From: Antennarius striatus
Lineage: Eukaryota; Chordata; Actinopteri; Lophiiformes; Antennariidae
Direction: 5' to 3'
Assembly: GCF_040054535.1 (NCBI RefSeq)
Contig: NC_090782.1
Span: forward strand, 20,367,001 to 20,431,000
DNA: 64,000 nt
The first letter of the stretch is position 1. Every line of letters begins with the position of its first letter. The position numbers and the translations under genes are program-made. Positions 22,801 to 37,800 of the stretch are shown piece after piece. The notes beneath the pieces were generated by a model. The model searched no databases, was not told the origin of the DNA, and was given only the letters and a program-made list of their open reading frames with translations.

Positions 22801-25800
22801 ACAGAAGGAGGAGGAAAAGGAGTGGCAAGAGGAGTTACTTATGCTCAAAGCCCTTGGGCTGTTCTCACAATGAAATATGATCAGTGCATAGGTCTGCAGA
22901 GACAAAACCTGGAGCTACAAATACAACATAGGTTGTACAACATAGTGCAACATTCCTAGAAGAAGCCATAGGGCTCAACAACAATGATGGAAAATAAGGT
23001 TAATTAAATTCTACCAGATACTTTCATTCATTCATTGTTATTGCACAACCAATTAAAAGTATGCTAATATATTTTAATGGACTACATGATTTTACTTTAA
23101 GACAAGTTGAGATTGTAGCTCTTGTTCTGTCAGGCAACATTGTGGTTTATGTTTACGGATGAGCTCATTTGCTTTCTTACATTCTATTCATTACTTTACA
23201 GTGGCTACACATAGTGCTTACATAATGATGTCAATAGTGATTTATAAGCTATTTGAGGTCTACCTATAGTATAAAAGCTATTTCTAAATTGTGAAAAAAG
23301 CTTTCAATTTAAATTGGTTCTCATGATTATCGCTAAAAACGGTGCTATTATATAATTTGTGTGTATCTGTGATGTCATTCCCCTGAACATGGTGGTCAAA
23401 TGACCAGGGAAGAAGCCAAACTCAGGTTGGAGAGTACAAGACACTTTATAGAATTGCTGCTACTAAAAACAACTGCAAAACCAAGTCTTCTATCAGGGGC
23501 TGTGAGGCAGGATTCCCAACAGCTGGGATCTGTTCAGGGCAGGGGAGAATTAACGGTGGACAGATAAGCTCCTCCTGAGCGTTAAGCACTGATCAGTCCA
23601 CACTGTGACATATTTGAGGCACTTGGGTTGCGTATGAGCATCAGGTTCACATGTGCCCATTTAGCCAAGATGACAACATAAGTAGATCCAATCTACTGCC
23701 TTGACTCCTCCCATGCTCGACAGTTAAGTGTGTGTTCCTGCCATATCTTCACAGAGTTGTCAGTCATCAGTTGGAGACATGACCTCTTAGCTAAATTATG
23801 TGGTCATATAGTAACTCCATTTTTACTTGATTGTTATTCAAAGTGTGTCCGGCTTGGCCAGTGGTCAATGTCTAACCTTTAAGCATGTTAAATAAATTAT
23901 GAGCCAGCATTTAGCTGGATCCATTGTCAAATGATTTTTATGTTCTGTCAATTTAAAGTGCTTTATCTTAGAAACTAAATTGTTCATATGTGGGTCTTGG
24001 CACCATGTGAGCAGTGGCATGCTGAAACAGAGAATATTACAGCCCTTAATTTTCACCCACTCGTTTGACAGTCACACTAGGGAATTACCATCTTATGACT
24101 CATTTTTTGATGACGTCAAAAACAGTAAGATCACACCAGCAATCTCAGTCAAAATGAAAGGCAACATCAGGCATCGAACACAAAAACAAAATAGGATCGT
24201 TGGTGTAAAAATTATATTAAGTAATGAACAAATCCGTGTCAGTCACATGATGAAAAAGATTGTTTCATTATTCTACCTGTGGACATCATATGGCTAGTTT
24301 TGTGCGAGGGCGGTGGCATCACGTTACACAACTACAGACCCCAGTTACCAAGAATAAGACTGAAGATGTGTTCGATGCACCACAATAAAGAAAAAAAACA
24401 TAGAGATGAGGAAGAGAGGAAGAGACTAGAGCCACAACTCAGAGGAAGCTTCTGCTATAATTAGCATTTGAGACCTTTTGAAGCCATATTAGTACCGTCC
24501 ACAGGACTAAACAGTTTCCGGCGCAGGAAAAGAAGAAAAGAAATAATATGTCACCAAATATGTTGTAACACTGGTTGCTTTGAAAGAGGAAGCTGTTTAA
24601 TACCTGAGAAGCCCTAGAGAAACTGTTTTCATTGTGCGTAATTTACTCAACTGGCCTGAAAAAAATAAACTAGTGTAACATCAGACATCAACTACAGAAA
24701 AATAATCAGTTTTTAAAACACAGCAACACTTGCACGGGTGCTGTAGTGTGGCTGTTGTCAGTTACTGTTACCTAAGTATGGTGAGATCTGGCGCCGATCG
24801 ATCAAACGAGTCGATCATCAGTTCCACCATTAAGTGTAGTTTGTTACACAACCCTAGCTACAACGAAGGGAAAGATAACAAGTACAGTTTCTGGTCAGTT
24901 TATTTGTGTCTGGCTTGCACTATGTGAGAATTGCAAACAGATCAGACAGAGAGATTAAAATGAGAACAGTCATAAAACAGTCCTTTAGCAATTCAAGTCA
25001 GATTGTGGCTCTGCTATCTGTAGGCAGCACACAGTCAACCAGGGAGGTAGAGGATAATGTGACTAGGGAAGCAATCCAAGTAAACACACCATAATGGCCT
25101 GACTGCTTGTAAAGGGCTCTCTATAAATAGTCAAGGACTGCCCGAAGGCCCCACCTCCTTATCAACAGTTGTGGGCTTTTGCTCTGGCACAAGGAGCAAG
25201 GAAACTAGCACGTGTCGCAAAATTAGACCACGACTTGTCAGACGGGGGGGCGGATCAGCGCAACATGAGGACGAAGCCACTTGTAAAAGTGCTAGAATGA
25301 CAGTAGCTTCTCATGGCTGCTTAGCTCCAACCACAGGCTCTAAATATTTGTCGATGATACTCTGAGCAGCCAGTCAGTCAGTCTCCTCCACATCCCATGA
25401 CCCACTGTGTCATGCACGACGTAGCCAAAAGGCCATGGCACCTACACTCCTTGCCCCCACACTTCTCTATTTTTTTTTTCAAACATAGCTACCCTTTCAA
25501 CAGATTGAGTATTCCTTTGATGGGCAAAGTGAAGCGATAAAATGTTAATTGTGACTTAGTACCTGTTGACTGACCAGAGGAATAACTGGGACATGCAGGC
25601 ATGGGTGGGTGGCTGGACCGCTAAATGCAACAGGAATGATAGCCTCAACTGTTCTTTTTGCTCTTCTAAGTTTGCCTTAGGTAATAAAGTGATGGCATGG
25701 TTGCATTTGTTTTCTGAATTAAGGACATTACATGAAGATAAAATGAAAAACGAAGGGAAAAAAAAGTCAAAGCTTGCCAGCCGGGTCGTGGTGTGACACA

Positions 25801-28800
25801 AATTAAGCCCCAGTCCCTCCAAACCATCTGACTCTGCCTCCTCTCTCGCCCTCTGGATTCAGCCAAACCAGATCAAAGAGCTGCTGCCCCAGAGTCACAG
25901 CTATGCATCAAAGCACATTAACATGTTCTGGGCAGTGCTGCAGGAGAGGAAAGATTTGCTACTGTAGATGTGGGATTAGAAAAGAGGAGGCAGGCTTACA
26001 TAGCATCTATTGGTTTTCACAGATGTGGGAAGATAAAGAAACATGAAGTTTAGCCTTAAGTAGAGTGGAAGCCATACTTCTGCTCATGTGGTGTCCACAC
26101 TAATGCAGATACTTTTAAAAATGCATCATCTCCTATTCTCTCCCATTTTTGCTTTGCACTGCACTGTTTTAACATGATTCAAAAGAAAAAAAACTAAAAA
26201 TGCATAATCTGAAAAGTGTCACACTGCATGGCAGAGAGGGAAAGTAAACTTGTCTGTGCTAACTGGGCAACTACAGATGAGGTTGACAACAACTACATCT
26301 TAGATTTATCTTAAAATTATGCATGATTTACAGTATACAATCCTGAGTAAAGTAAGACAAATTAAGCACAAGGGTATGACATAAAAACATTTTTTTAAAG
26401 ATGTATCTTTTGTAATCTCTGTATTAGATTTAAAGGAACCTACGGTAATTATTTTCACAAATTTAGAGACAATGGCCTTTTTCAAATGTTAATAAGCATG
26501 TCCATCTTATGAGGCAGATGTCTTCCTTTGTGTCAGTTTCTAAATATAAAGGCTGAGTTTTATTCTTGACAGGACTAGTCTAGTGTAAAAAGCCCCCTGG
26601 CTTTTAACTCGTTCATTATAACACATAACAAACAAAAGGCGTCTCTCTCGTACCTGAATTTCCCAACTGTTTGTAAAATCTATACTCCAAATGGAGCTGT
26701 GGCGCCCGGGACTTTATAGGTTCCTGAAAGAGAAGACAGAAAGAAGCAAAATATCAAGACCATGAATCAAAAAGTCAATATTCTTTATCAATAATTACAT
26801 GTCAGTCATTCAGCTCACTTTACACTGTGGGTTATTAACAAAAGAGAAAACATAGTATATGTGTAAAAAATGAGAGTGTGAAAAGCTCACAAGTAATTTT
26901 TAACCATCTATTATTGCATGACTTACAGACTCAATACACAACATAAAGGTGTTATGACCTGCAACAAAAGCAGTTTGTGAGCGGCAATTTTAAACACACA
27001 GAAAAACTCATGTTTAAATGTCTATAGTCAATGTTGTGATTTTAATACCCAGCAGAACTTAAATTACATCTCGGATCAGACTTGTAGGGTGTGAGAAGAT
27101 AAAAGATTTTGTGAGAATATGGCTAATAATCAATCTGAAAGGACATATTGTTTGTTATACCGCGGCCTTACCACCTAAAATGTAATCTGATTAACCCCAC
27201 TCCCATGATGACAAGGGCATTATGGACAAACATGAAGAGGAGAGAACAAACACACACCCAATTTAATTCCATTTCTGAGCCTTCAATAAACATAGCACAG
27301 CCTATGTGGAAACACATAAACACAATAACAACACACAACCCCATTCTGACACAGAACGCTGGTTTGTCATGGATTCACAGGTGTAAATAATCTGTCAATA
27401 TGACAAAATAAACTTTTCCTAAGTATATAATTTCCCCATGTTTTTTACTTGTATGCAATATAATATATGGAAAGTATGAAAATGTGAACATTTATTTAAC
27501 CTTGCAACTTCACAAGAGATGCCTGAAGTGAGATTTAATCAAAAGAGTCCCGTGTGCATGTAATTCTTCTAAAGCACTTCTATTTTAAATTATATGAACT
27601 GAGAGCTGAAAGCTGTTAAGCTCCCACATTCACTCTGTTAAGGCCTTTATCAAATCAGAAGCATTTTCTCTCCTGGTGCCCAGTAAGCACGTAGGAGTAC
27701 ACACAATGTAAGAGCTGTGTTCAACATAATAAAGGACTTTCTGTCTTTCTATGATGGCCGCTCTCAGTCCTGTGGGATGTGTTCTGTGGTTTCGCTTTGA
27801 GAGTCAATCAAAGGATGGTTTAAAAGAGGTGTTAAAAAGAAGTGACCAGCATCTCAGAAATACAGTATGTTGTGTACTTAATTCATTTTCCAATTTATTT
27901 AAAAAAAAAAAAGAATAATTAATGAATTACGTTAATTTTCTAAAAACCCATCAACAAAGATTGAATAGTTCTAAAGCCTGCTGGTATGTATATTCCTGTA
28001 GCTCAATAAGTTGTGAATTCTGACAAGGTTTTATTTTGTTTTTCCATTACTTTATAACCCTAATTCAAGTGACACAGATCCACCCACTTAGAACCAGGCT
28101 CACAATAATGACTACTTTTGCATGTCTTACGGGGGACATGTATTTATAGAAAAAGAACAGAATGGCCAGCGATCACACCAACAGTAAAAAACATACTTTA
28201 TCTGCAGCGGGATTTATCTCATGTAGGTTGTTTTTGTTCGAGATGACTTTTAGAGATGTCTGCCTTCTCTTGAATATACTTCAACTTAATGGTATTTGTT
28301 TGTAGTTATCTACAGGTCAGAGAAGAAATAAGACCTGTTGATTTTTTTTTTTCAATTAATTTCTTGCTAAATGAATACTGGTCAAAATAACTGCAATGAA
28401 CCGTATTATTAGTATTTTAAGACCATATTATAATAGACAGCATAATAATGCAAATGCACAATTTCAAAGACTAATAAACATTTATTTCTTGATTGCATTG
28501 CATAACTGCACTGTGTTATGGTCTTATTCTTACAATTGTGTATTCTTGTACTGTATGTAAGAGACGGACTGAATTCCATTCCCTGATTCTAAACTTATAT
28601 ATTATGCAGCCATTAAAGTTAATAGAAAAATTCAAATAGAAAAATGTAAATGGAAAAAAAAGTGAGGAGGCCATACAGAGGAGTGGAAATCTGTAGGAGG
28701 AAGACAAATGACTAGTCAGGGAGGTGGAGTAGTGAGCTGCTTTAGTGTCATCCACCTCCTGCATGAACACGATGAACAAGTATGTCTTGCATAAGTGGAG

Positions 28801-31800
28801 CCATGCCAGGGAGGATGGGGAAATAAAATATAAAATATATAAATAATGAGTCAAAACAGATGGCATCCTAAAACAGGAAACGTTAAAACAGCTTACAATA
28901 GAAAACAGAGGCTTATGGCAGCTTTATGTACTTCAGTCATCTTTATTTCCAGCAGATAGGATAAGCTATGGATGTGTAAGTGACCATAGCCAAGCTACAA
29001 ACGTCTGATGTAACATGTTTGTCTACACACTGCTCCTGATCATATGAATAAGTGTTAATCTGTTCCCCCAGCTGATAGTCAACCCTGACATAACCAGAGG
29101 ATTATTAAACTAGTCAGTCAGTTGTGTGGCAGGACAGTAAAAACATTTTCACTCAAGTAGTTCCTCTGGTAGATTTCACGTTTTCATCTTAGTCATATTT
29201 AATGATATGAAGGATTTTAAGTCCAACATCTGCAACAAAGTCACCTATGTCTGACACGATCGGTCTGACAAATATTGTCTTGTACAGTATTCTGGAGAAC
29301 TCTAAGTGCCTTTTTCTGAGGAAGGCCAAAGAGGGAAGTGGGGGAAGTCATACCCCTGACGTACAAATAGTTGATGACTTGTTGATGTTGTTTCGGTGGT
29401 GTACGCTTTGACAGAAGGAAGGAGAGTTTTAGGCATGAAAATTGATAATTGGTTTCGAAGATCTGAGTAAGCACCATATTACCGTATCTCCTATAAATGC
29501 ACTTTTTGTTTAAAAAAGATAAAATCAAGAACTGGGTTGTTTGTTGCTGGTGGAATAAGACACTGGTGGAGAAAGTCACCAGTGTGTCAGAGATAACTAA
29601 AGCTTAAGACTCCATGCCATGACCTCTGCTTTGTCAAAAAGTCTGTCAATTTTTTTTTTACATTATCACTGAAACTACAAATTATTATTTTTTAGATTAA
29701 TCTAATGCTTATTTTTTCAATAACTAACAGATAATTCTGTGGAAAAATATGTTGTATCCCTGCTGAGTGTGGAATAGAGTGAAGGGATATAGAATCAATC
29801 AAGCATGGAATCTCTCTCAAGGATATAATTATTAATTGAAAAAAAATACAACTTTGAAATGGCTGCCAAATATACTTGTATGGCTGTTAATATACCTGGG
29901 CTTCCTGCCCAAGTAAAGTCTATGTGGGAAACACGTTATGTGCTCGTGAAAGAGTTCCATATATAGAGAGGACATTAAAAAATAACTAGAAAGTTTGTGC
30001 CCAAGGACACAGATGCCCCTGTGGCTGTACTGATCTAGATAGACAGTCTGCCATACTTTTAAAAAAAAGGCAAAATAATTTGCAAATATGGGAAAGAAAT
30101 TATGAGAGGTACACTGGTCAGGAGAAATGAAGAGAAAATAGCCCTTATGTGAGAAAAAGGGATAACAGACAACCTGCAATATAAAATGACAAAGGACATC
30201 AGACCCAACCTTTCCTACAGCTTCATAAGTTTTCTTCTCGGTCGGATCAGGACAATTCCAGTAGCGATGAATTAAATGGGAACTGATTTATGCTAGCTCC
30301 TACTCACAGCTAAACAGATTTGTCTATATTAGCGATACCAACAAATACCGCTCTAGCAGGATTAATCCTGTGGCTACAGAAGACTGGCAATGGGTGTGAA
30401 ATGAAATCTTAAATACTCTTTCAAGGATTCCTCTCATAGTAGCTAGTACAAATACATGTTTACATTATCGGACCTTGATGGTGGTGTCTATATTTCAACC
30501 TGCAGATGCTTCAACACTCTCATATGGGTGGAGTAAACCTGCAGCAACACAGAGTCCTCTTCCTGGGATTAACCAACTCAGCATATGATGTCATGTGGGC
30601 TAAATCTGATCTCTGCCTCCACATAGTTGAGAAAGATCAGAATTGACCTCAGTTTCGCATGGATTAATGACCAACCAATGAAGAAGAAAAAAGAAAATTA
30701 TATACAAAACAACAGAATCAGAGTATTAAAGAGGTGTTAAAGAGATGTCTATAGTAGACATTTGACGGTAAATCACATCTAAAGTCTGAACACTCAGTGC
30801 TGGAGAATTTATATGTGGTTAAAAGCTAAATATCAACAGATCATACAATACTGCTGTGTTGGCCTAAACAAACATACCTGAACTATTTTCTAATCTGGAT
30901 TTGAATCTTAAGGTCTTTAGTAATATTTATAGAAAAAAATATAAGCGAATATTTTACAGATTCACAAATACCAACCTCTTAAACAACAACGTAGTTGTAG
31001 TGTGGGGTTTTTTGGGATCAGGAAAAATTAAATAACTAAGAGTCTAATTGTGGTATATTAATATCACTTTTTGATCATTTTAAAATATGCCAATATTTTC
31101 AAACTACTATCTCAACTCGTAGATATGATACTACATAGTGAATAAACCCAAAAAGGACCAGACTGCCTCCATGAATCTCGTATATCAAAACTGCGTAGGA
31201 GAATAATACGCACAGCTGCGGTGATGTAATGCAACAAATCAGAAAATACCTGTGCTGTTTATAGTCCGCAAAGCCATTGTGACATTCAACAGGTGCATAT
31301 TTATTCCTATGAGTGTCATGTCCAGGCAAACAGACCCAACATTATGAATAAAGCCAAGAATAGATTCTGACCTTTGCCTGACATCCAGTAAAGCATTTAA
31401 CAATATTCAACATGCGATGTGACTCGCCCGGCTTCAGACGATGCAACACGTCCGTGTGGTTCATCTCTACTCAGTCACACAGGAGACACAATGTTAACCA
31501 CTGACTGTACGGTTAAAACATATGGCCGGTGTGTGGTCCATGTTTTTACCTATTCCAGAAGTCTTTCTATCATTTGAAGGTGACGTTAAGGAGTGATTGG
31601 TGTCAGACAGCAGCAGCTGGCTGGTGTCCAGCACTTATCCTATTTCAGCTCAAATTTAACACACCCAGATGGAGCCATCAGCTGCCTCCTAAACCCCGGC
31701 GTGATAGTCGGGCGCTGCTTGACATCAGCCACAATTAGACATCAATCCTGTGTTCTGAAGGGTTTTTTTTGTGCCATTCGTAGTTAACTGTGTGCCTTAA

Positions 31801-34800
31801 CCTAGACTCACGTAACCACTTCAGAATTACTTAGAATTTAGACAAGATGATCGACTTCAAAAGGTTTCTTAAATCTTCCAACTTCAGTGGGGTTAGGGTT
31901 AGCTTAGCTGTTATCTTAGTGTTGTTAATGAAGACTTCGATCATGGAGAGTTGAAAGAGGTCACCGTTTTACTCTTTGTCAGTTTGGTTGTCTCTTTATT
32001 CCCACAATGTCTCAAAATGCTCTCATAGAATTTTGATGTTTTATACAGGGGTGGATTTTGGACCCCAATTATCTGAAGGGGATCTAGTTTAAGATTAGCA
32101 TTGGGGATTACTTTTTTTTTTACCTTCATCAACATGGAGTGAATATTTTGCACATTCATGAGTACAGCCATTTCCCTTTTCAGAGTTCCTCTGATCAACA
32201 ACTGCTGCCGGGTTTTATTTTGACACGGCCTGGAAAATAATGACAATATGGTGGGAAGAAGTGCGGTATGTGAACTATGAATACTCACTAGTTTCAGATT
32301 ATGTTTTTTTACTTTTACAAAGGAATTAGGTACCGTCTCAGAAAGCTGGAAACGCTTTTGTAAATAAAACAAAAGCTCTTGGCTTTGGTTCCATGACAAA
32401 AATTTTGCAGGTTCATTCATTCATTCATTTTCCGCCGCTTTATCCACCATAGCGGGTCACGGGGAGCTGGAGTCTATGTTTTTAAGATTAATTTAAAATT
32501 GGACTGCTTATGTTCTACATGCTGAGCTCAGATGCTGCAATAAGATGAAGGTCAAACACTGCACATAATGACAGTGATCAACACAGTCATGAGAAGAGAA
32601 CCCAACATTTAAAAGAGCACCAAGACTTGACAGCAACAGTTTATTGCATTGTTTATATTGACATACATGCTGATTATCGGAGTAACATCACACTGCACTT
32701 ACTAAATGGTGGGAGAAAACTATTTTCATCATGGAAATGTACATTCATTCATTCATTCATTTTGTGCTGCTTCATCTGCGAATGTTTTCGCTTTCAAAAC
32801 TGACCTGGTACCAGGCTTTAAGTGCTAATCAGCAAGGTCACTTTTATTTTGAAGGAGCAATGGACAACTGCTCTAATTATCAATCATGCCTCTGGCCTGA
32901 AATGATCACACAAAACCGGGTTCATTTTCATTTCCATTGTACACTAATGTGGGTTCCTGGTCTTCATCCACTGAGGATGTTACATCATGAAGCGAATGCA
33001 TTCAGCCTTGAGGATGTGCGAAATCAGACGGTTAGTTGATTAAGTGTTGAACAGTTTTTGAGAATAGCTACACCAGGAGGCAAACCAACTGCTCATTCCA
33101 ATCAGAAGTGTTTTGTGGGGGGGGGGGATCCTATATTTGTTATATTCATAAAGTACAGTACAAGTCATTTCTACAGTACAAGCATGTGTATGGTGCATCT
33201 AAGACACCAGATTGGTCAAGAAAGGGTCATCAACTAACACAATACAGGTAGAAACCTTCATCATGGGAACATAAGTACAAAAATTGGTTTTCAATCTCTT
33301 TGTGAGGTTGGGGGCTTCTGGATATGTCCTTACCAGATGCCTAAACCACCTCAAACACCTTTATCACTGGGGGGCATCTTCGAGTTTCACCTCAGACTCT
33401 GCCTCCTCTTTAGAGGACAAGACAGTGAGGTTCAGTTAGCTCGTCACAGTGCTCTTTCCAACGCCTGACAATATCCTCACTCAGGTAAGCTCCTTCCCTG
33501 TTCTACATGGACTTGGCCAAAGCCCTTCTTTCCCTTCCCGATTTGTCCAACAAGTTTCCTTGATGCCAACCAAAAGTCTTTCCATAGCCTCTTAGAAGTC
33601 CTGCGATATCTGGGTTTTTGCTTCAGCGCCCGCCAAAGCTACAGCCCTTCTAGCTCCACAGAACCTATCTGCTGTTTCAGAAGACCCTTAGACAACCAAA
33701 CCTGATAAGCCTCCTTCTACAGCTTGACTTCACCACTGGTGTATACAGTACACTTTCACAACAAGAGGGGAAAAAAATGGTTCATAGACAAGACTGTAAA
33801 ATGTCATTTAATCACATATGTCTTGCTTTTAAAGCTTAATATGCGAAAGAAGAAGCAGAAATTAAGTGTAGAACAAAATTGTTACTCAGCTTAGATAACC
33901 ATGCAAAATTATATTTAATCTACATTTTACACTTTGACTTTAGCTTGTTTTAACTTAATAAATCCTGATTATGGATTTGTCAATGACTTTAGTTTACTTA
34001 TTTAATCATAATGTCATGCAGAAAATTGAGGCATGGCAGCTGCCCTTACTACAAAGAAAAACAGAGAAACTTGATTAATTGCTGTAGCCTTTAATATTAC
34101 ACATATTTTACAAGAAAACCTTCGGGAATGTCTAAATGGAAAAGATGACATTGCTTTTAGATGTGCCAGGGTGGAAATGACACAGTGCTCCCAGTTCTGC
34201 AGGCACACACCCTCCATACCATAATAAAACCCTTTTTTTTTTTTTTGTCCAGTCAGAATTTTCTCTTACACGTTTCTACATAAAACACACACATTATTCC
34301 TGTTACTACTCTAACGTCACTGGCATTTAAACTTTCCTGTGCAGACTTTATGACTGTACCCAAGTAATCCTCAAAGCGACAATGAGTGTTTGAACTTCAT
34401 GTGTTGCTACTGCCTTCAGGATTAGCCTGTTGACTGAAAGTAGGCTTTTCCATACATTTGACATCCAAGTATTTATTCATTTAGCCTGTCCAACATGCTC
34501 TCTCTGGAGAGCCCAAACAGGGTAGAGAAGAATTTACATCTTCAAAATGTCACTTTAATTCCTGCCAAACATGCTGAGAGAGCTTTTGTGCTTGCACTGT
34601 TTTTCGACAGTGAAGAGCTGCTGAGCTAGTCTGCAACAAGAGCCTCTTATCAGGCAGACAGGAGAGTTCAGTAATACCTCCAATTCCCCTCAGAGTATCG
34701 CGACTGCCCAGAACTGTGAGCGACTTCACTCATAGAAGTCACCTCATACCTCCGGATCAGTGATTCAGCCAATTAAAATAAGTCTGTAAGAGACATCCGT

Positions 34801-37800
34801 GCTTCTCCATACATACAGAGTAATTAATTACACCACACACAGTTCACTTCAACTGGGCCAGAAATGTAATTTCTTGAAGCAAATTTCCAGCTAATTTGTG
34901 GCTATTAAAGAAAACTACATTGCCATTTTTGTTTGGCTGAAGTTTAGTCAAAATCCTTTGACACCATCCAGTTAAACTCCAAGCATGTTTCCAGCATGTA
35001 CAACCGTTAACAGGAGGTACCTCCTGTTAGCAATAACACCTTAAGTCATTGTTATCACCTGAAAGACAATTCTAAATACTTTTATTAGGACTTACATCTA
35101 GAATAGCCTGAATAACACAGTTATATGCTTCAATATGAACTGTAATGGTCTTTATCAATCTACAGGATTGGTAGACGTAGTAACACCTGCATGCGACTGA
35201 CTGCCTCTGCACACACATCACTACAGCATCTTGTAACTAACACTGACGCTGTCGGGAAGACGCTGTTCCATTTTTGGCTTGCAGTGCAACCATCTGGTGC
35301 TGACTGTTCAGAGGGTGCAACACTGCAGCTGTATTTTAAGCCTGTCACACTATTTACCTTGAGCATTGTTCTATTTTACAGCATTATGCCTTAACACATC
35401 TTGCCATCTTGTTTGGTGCAGAGAAAATACTTTGCTGGTTCATATATTTTTAATATGGTAAATTTATTTGGGAAATTCAAGGCTTTAATCAACGATAGAT
35501 TTTTTATAGCCTAAAAGCAACCAAAGATTTTCTGACAGTTTACCATCAAAACTGAATAAAATTACACATTATTTTAGTGTGAATAAAGATGGCACTAGCT
35601 ACGTTTCAAGTCAACAGAATGTTCTTGTAAATGCTTCAGGATGAAAGATTTGGTCACAAATGCAAGTGTTTCCTCAACTGAAACACCACAGGGATTTAAA
35701 TTTGAGACAGACGAGGTTGAATATGTATTATTAATTGTAACAAGAAAAAATTGATAATAGTGAGGTCTCATACCAAAGTAACAGCAAGCAAAGCCCAAGA
35801 TTCACAATCAGATGAAATCTGCAACTATTTATAATGTTGACAGATATGTGCACAGTTTCCATAAAAACAATGCTTTGTACTTACATAAGCATTTGTCTTT
35901 ATAACTGAATATAAATTAGAGCGTGTTAGGAACTGATTGAGCATTGTGATAGGGATTTACTAACAACAGCTGCATATCTAGTACAAATGAAAAGGCAAAT
36001 ACAAAAGCTGTGAGCAGAGTGTGAGTGCTGCTGGGTGTGAACGAGAGCAAGCTGCAGACTGACAGCAAAAGCGAGTGGAACAGAGGAAACATTTAGCAGT
36101 GTAGCTGTCAGTTTAGCAGTAAATTTAAAGCCTTATATCATAAAGACACAGATTTTCCTCAAACAGACAGATGACAAGGTGGTCCAGTAATTTTAAAAAG
36201 GCAAAGCACTGATTGAGTGTCTGAAGAAATGACATGCCATACGTTCTAAAACCAGCCAGTGCTGACTTGGCAAACTGAGTTGCAGGCGTCACCATCAGTT
36301 GGCCTGAGAAGAGGTGAGAAGGATTGGTTCACGCCACAACAACCGGTCCCTGACTGAATCATGGAGCGATTCAGTTTGCCTCATCCTGAATCGTCTGTCT
36401 GACAGAGTGTAGCATAGACATCATAACTTGCACCAGTGATTGCTGACAGATCTCTCTGGTGGACATCATTTGAGGTACTTAAGTGGTACAAAACTTGATT
36501 CGAATACAGTACAGTTGGGAGGCACCACCTTGCAGTGGTGTCCTAGCCTTCCTTTCAATTTGCCAAAAACTGTTAGGTCGGAATCACTGCAAATCTTTTT
36601 CAATATTAAAGTAAGCCCTCGCACATTCAAATTTTGAACCTTCTTTGATCGTATTTCTTCACCATGGATTTAAGTCATAAATGGGACACATGCTATGATC
36701 TGCAGCATGGGTTAACCAGTTGAACGCATTTCCTACTTCATGTCACTTTGCATCACATATCTTACAAACTAGGTATCTGTCCTCTGGCACTAACCCTTGT
36801 TGGGTATTCTGCTATACAAAATTCAAACCATGCTACTGATTTCACCGTCTTTATGGAGGTAGGGCCGTTGCTGCCTGTTGCGCTCTGACAAGAAGGAAGA
36901 GGATCAGTAGAGATTCTCTGATAGTCTTTTTGTCATTTGACCAGTGCTGAGAAATGTTACCGATATGATCACCATCAATTGTTATACTGTGGTATGTTGT
37001 TAAACTGGTAACTGCGGCAACCATTCTCCTGACAAAGGCCCAATCGCTTTGCAGTAGAAAGTCATAAATACGTACCACTGCAACAAACTAGGAAACCTGA
37101 CTGACACACGGCTGGTCTGCTTGGTCTAATGTGTTTCCTCTCCCTGGATGATCAATACAACATCAGCCTCGTCTCCCTCTGCTATGCCATACAATAGGTC
37201 CCATCACTATAACATACATTTATTGCTCTCTCTCTCATGTTGTGCAGATATTACAACCACTTGTCAATGTCAAAGGTGTCGCCATAAAGAGGCCTCTAGT
37301 TAGTTATTGCTGATAATACCAAACTTGCAGACGGCAAATCACACTGGCCCCTCAAATCTGAACAGGAACAAGTTGTAAAATTTGTAAAAATAAAGTAGGA
37401 CTGACTATTTGGTATGTGTACTTCTGGATTATTGCAACACTTTACTGACCAGTTGTAGTTTGCTTTGTCACTTTTATTCACCACAGAACTGCTAATACCA
37501 TGCCTACATCTTAATGTCTGCATTAATTAAAAAAACCTGAACTGATGACGAGCCGACGACCTTGACAAGATGGTGAAGTAGAAATAGGCACAAGAGGATA
37601 CAAGAGGGTAAACACAAGACTAATAAATAAATGTTTAAAAATAAGAAATAGAATGACACGGAAATGCTCAAATCCCTGAGAGGAAAAAGAAGTTGAGGTG
37701 CTTATTTTCTCAGTGGAAAGTTATGTCACCATTTAAAATGTGTTTGACTTTCCTCTAAAACACTGCTGTGTCTTTAAGACACAGGGATCCCCCCCATGGG

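Noticed and set aside
24101..24125. CRE (tgacgtca) inside a T/A-rich near-palindrome
   Set aside because: A single site deep in an intron; an 8-mer of this kind occurs by chance about once per 64 kb.
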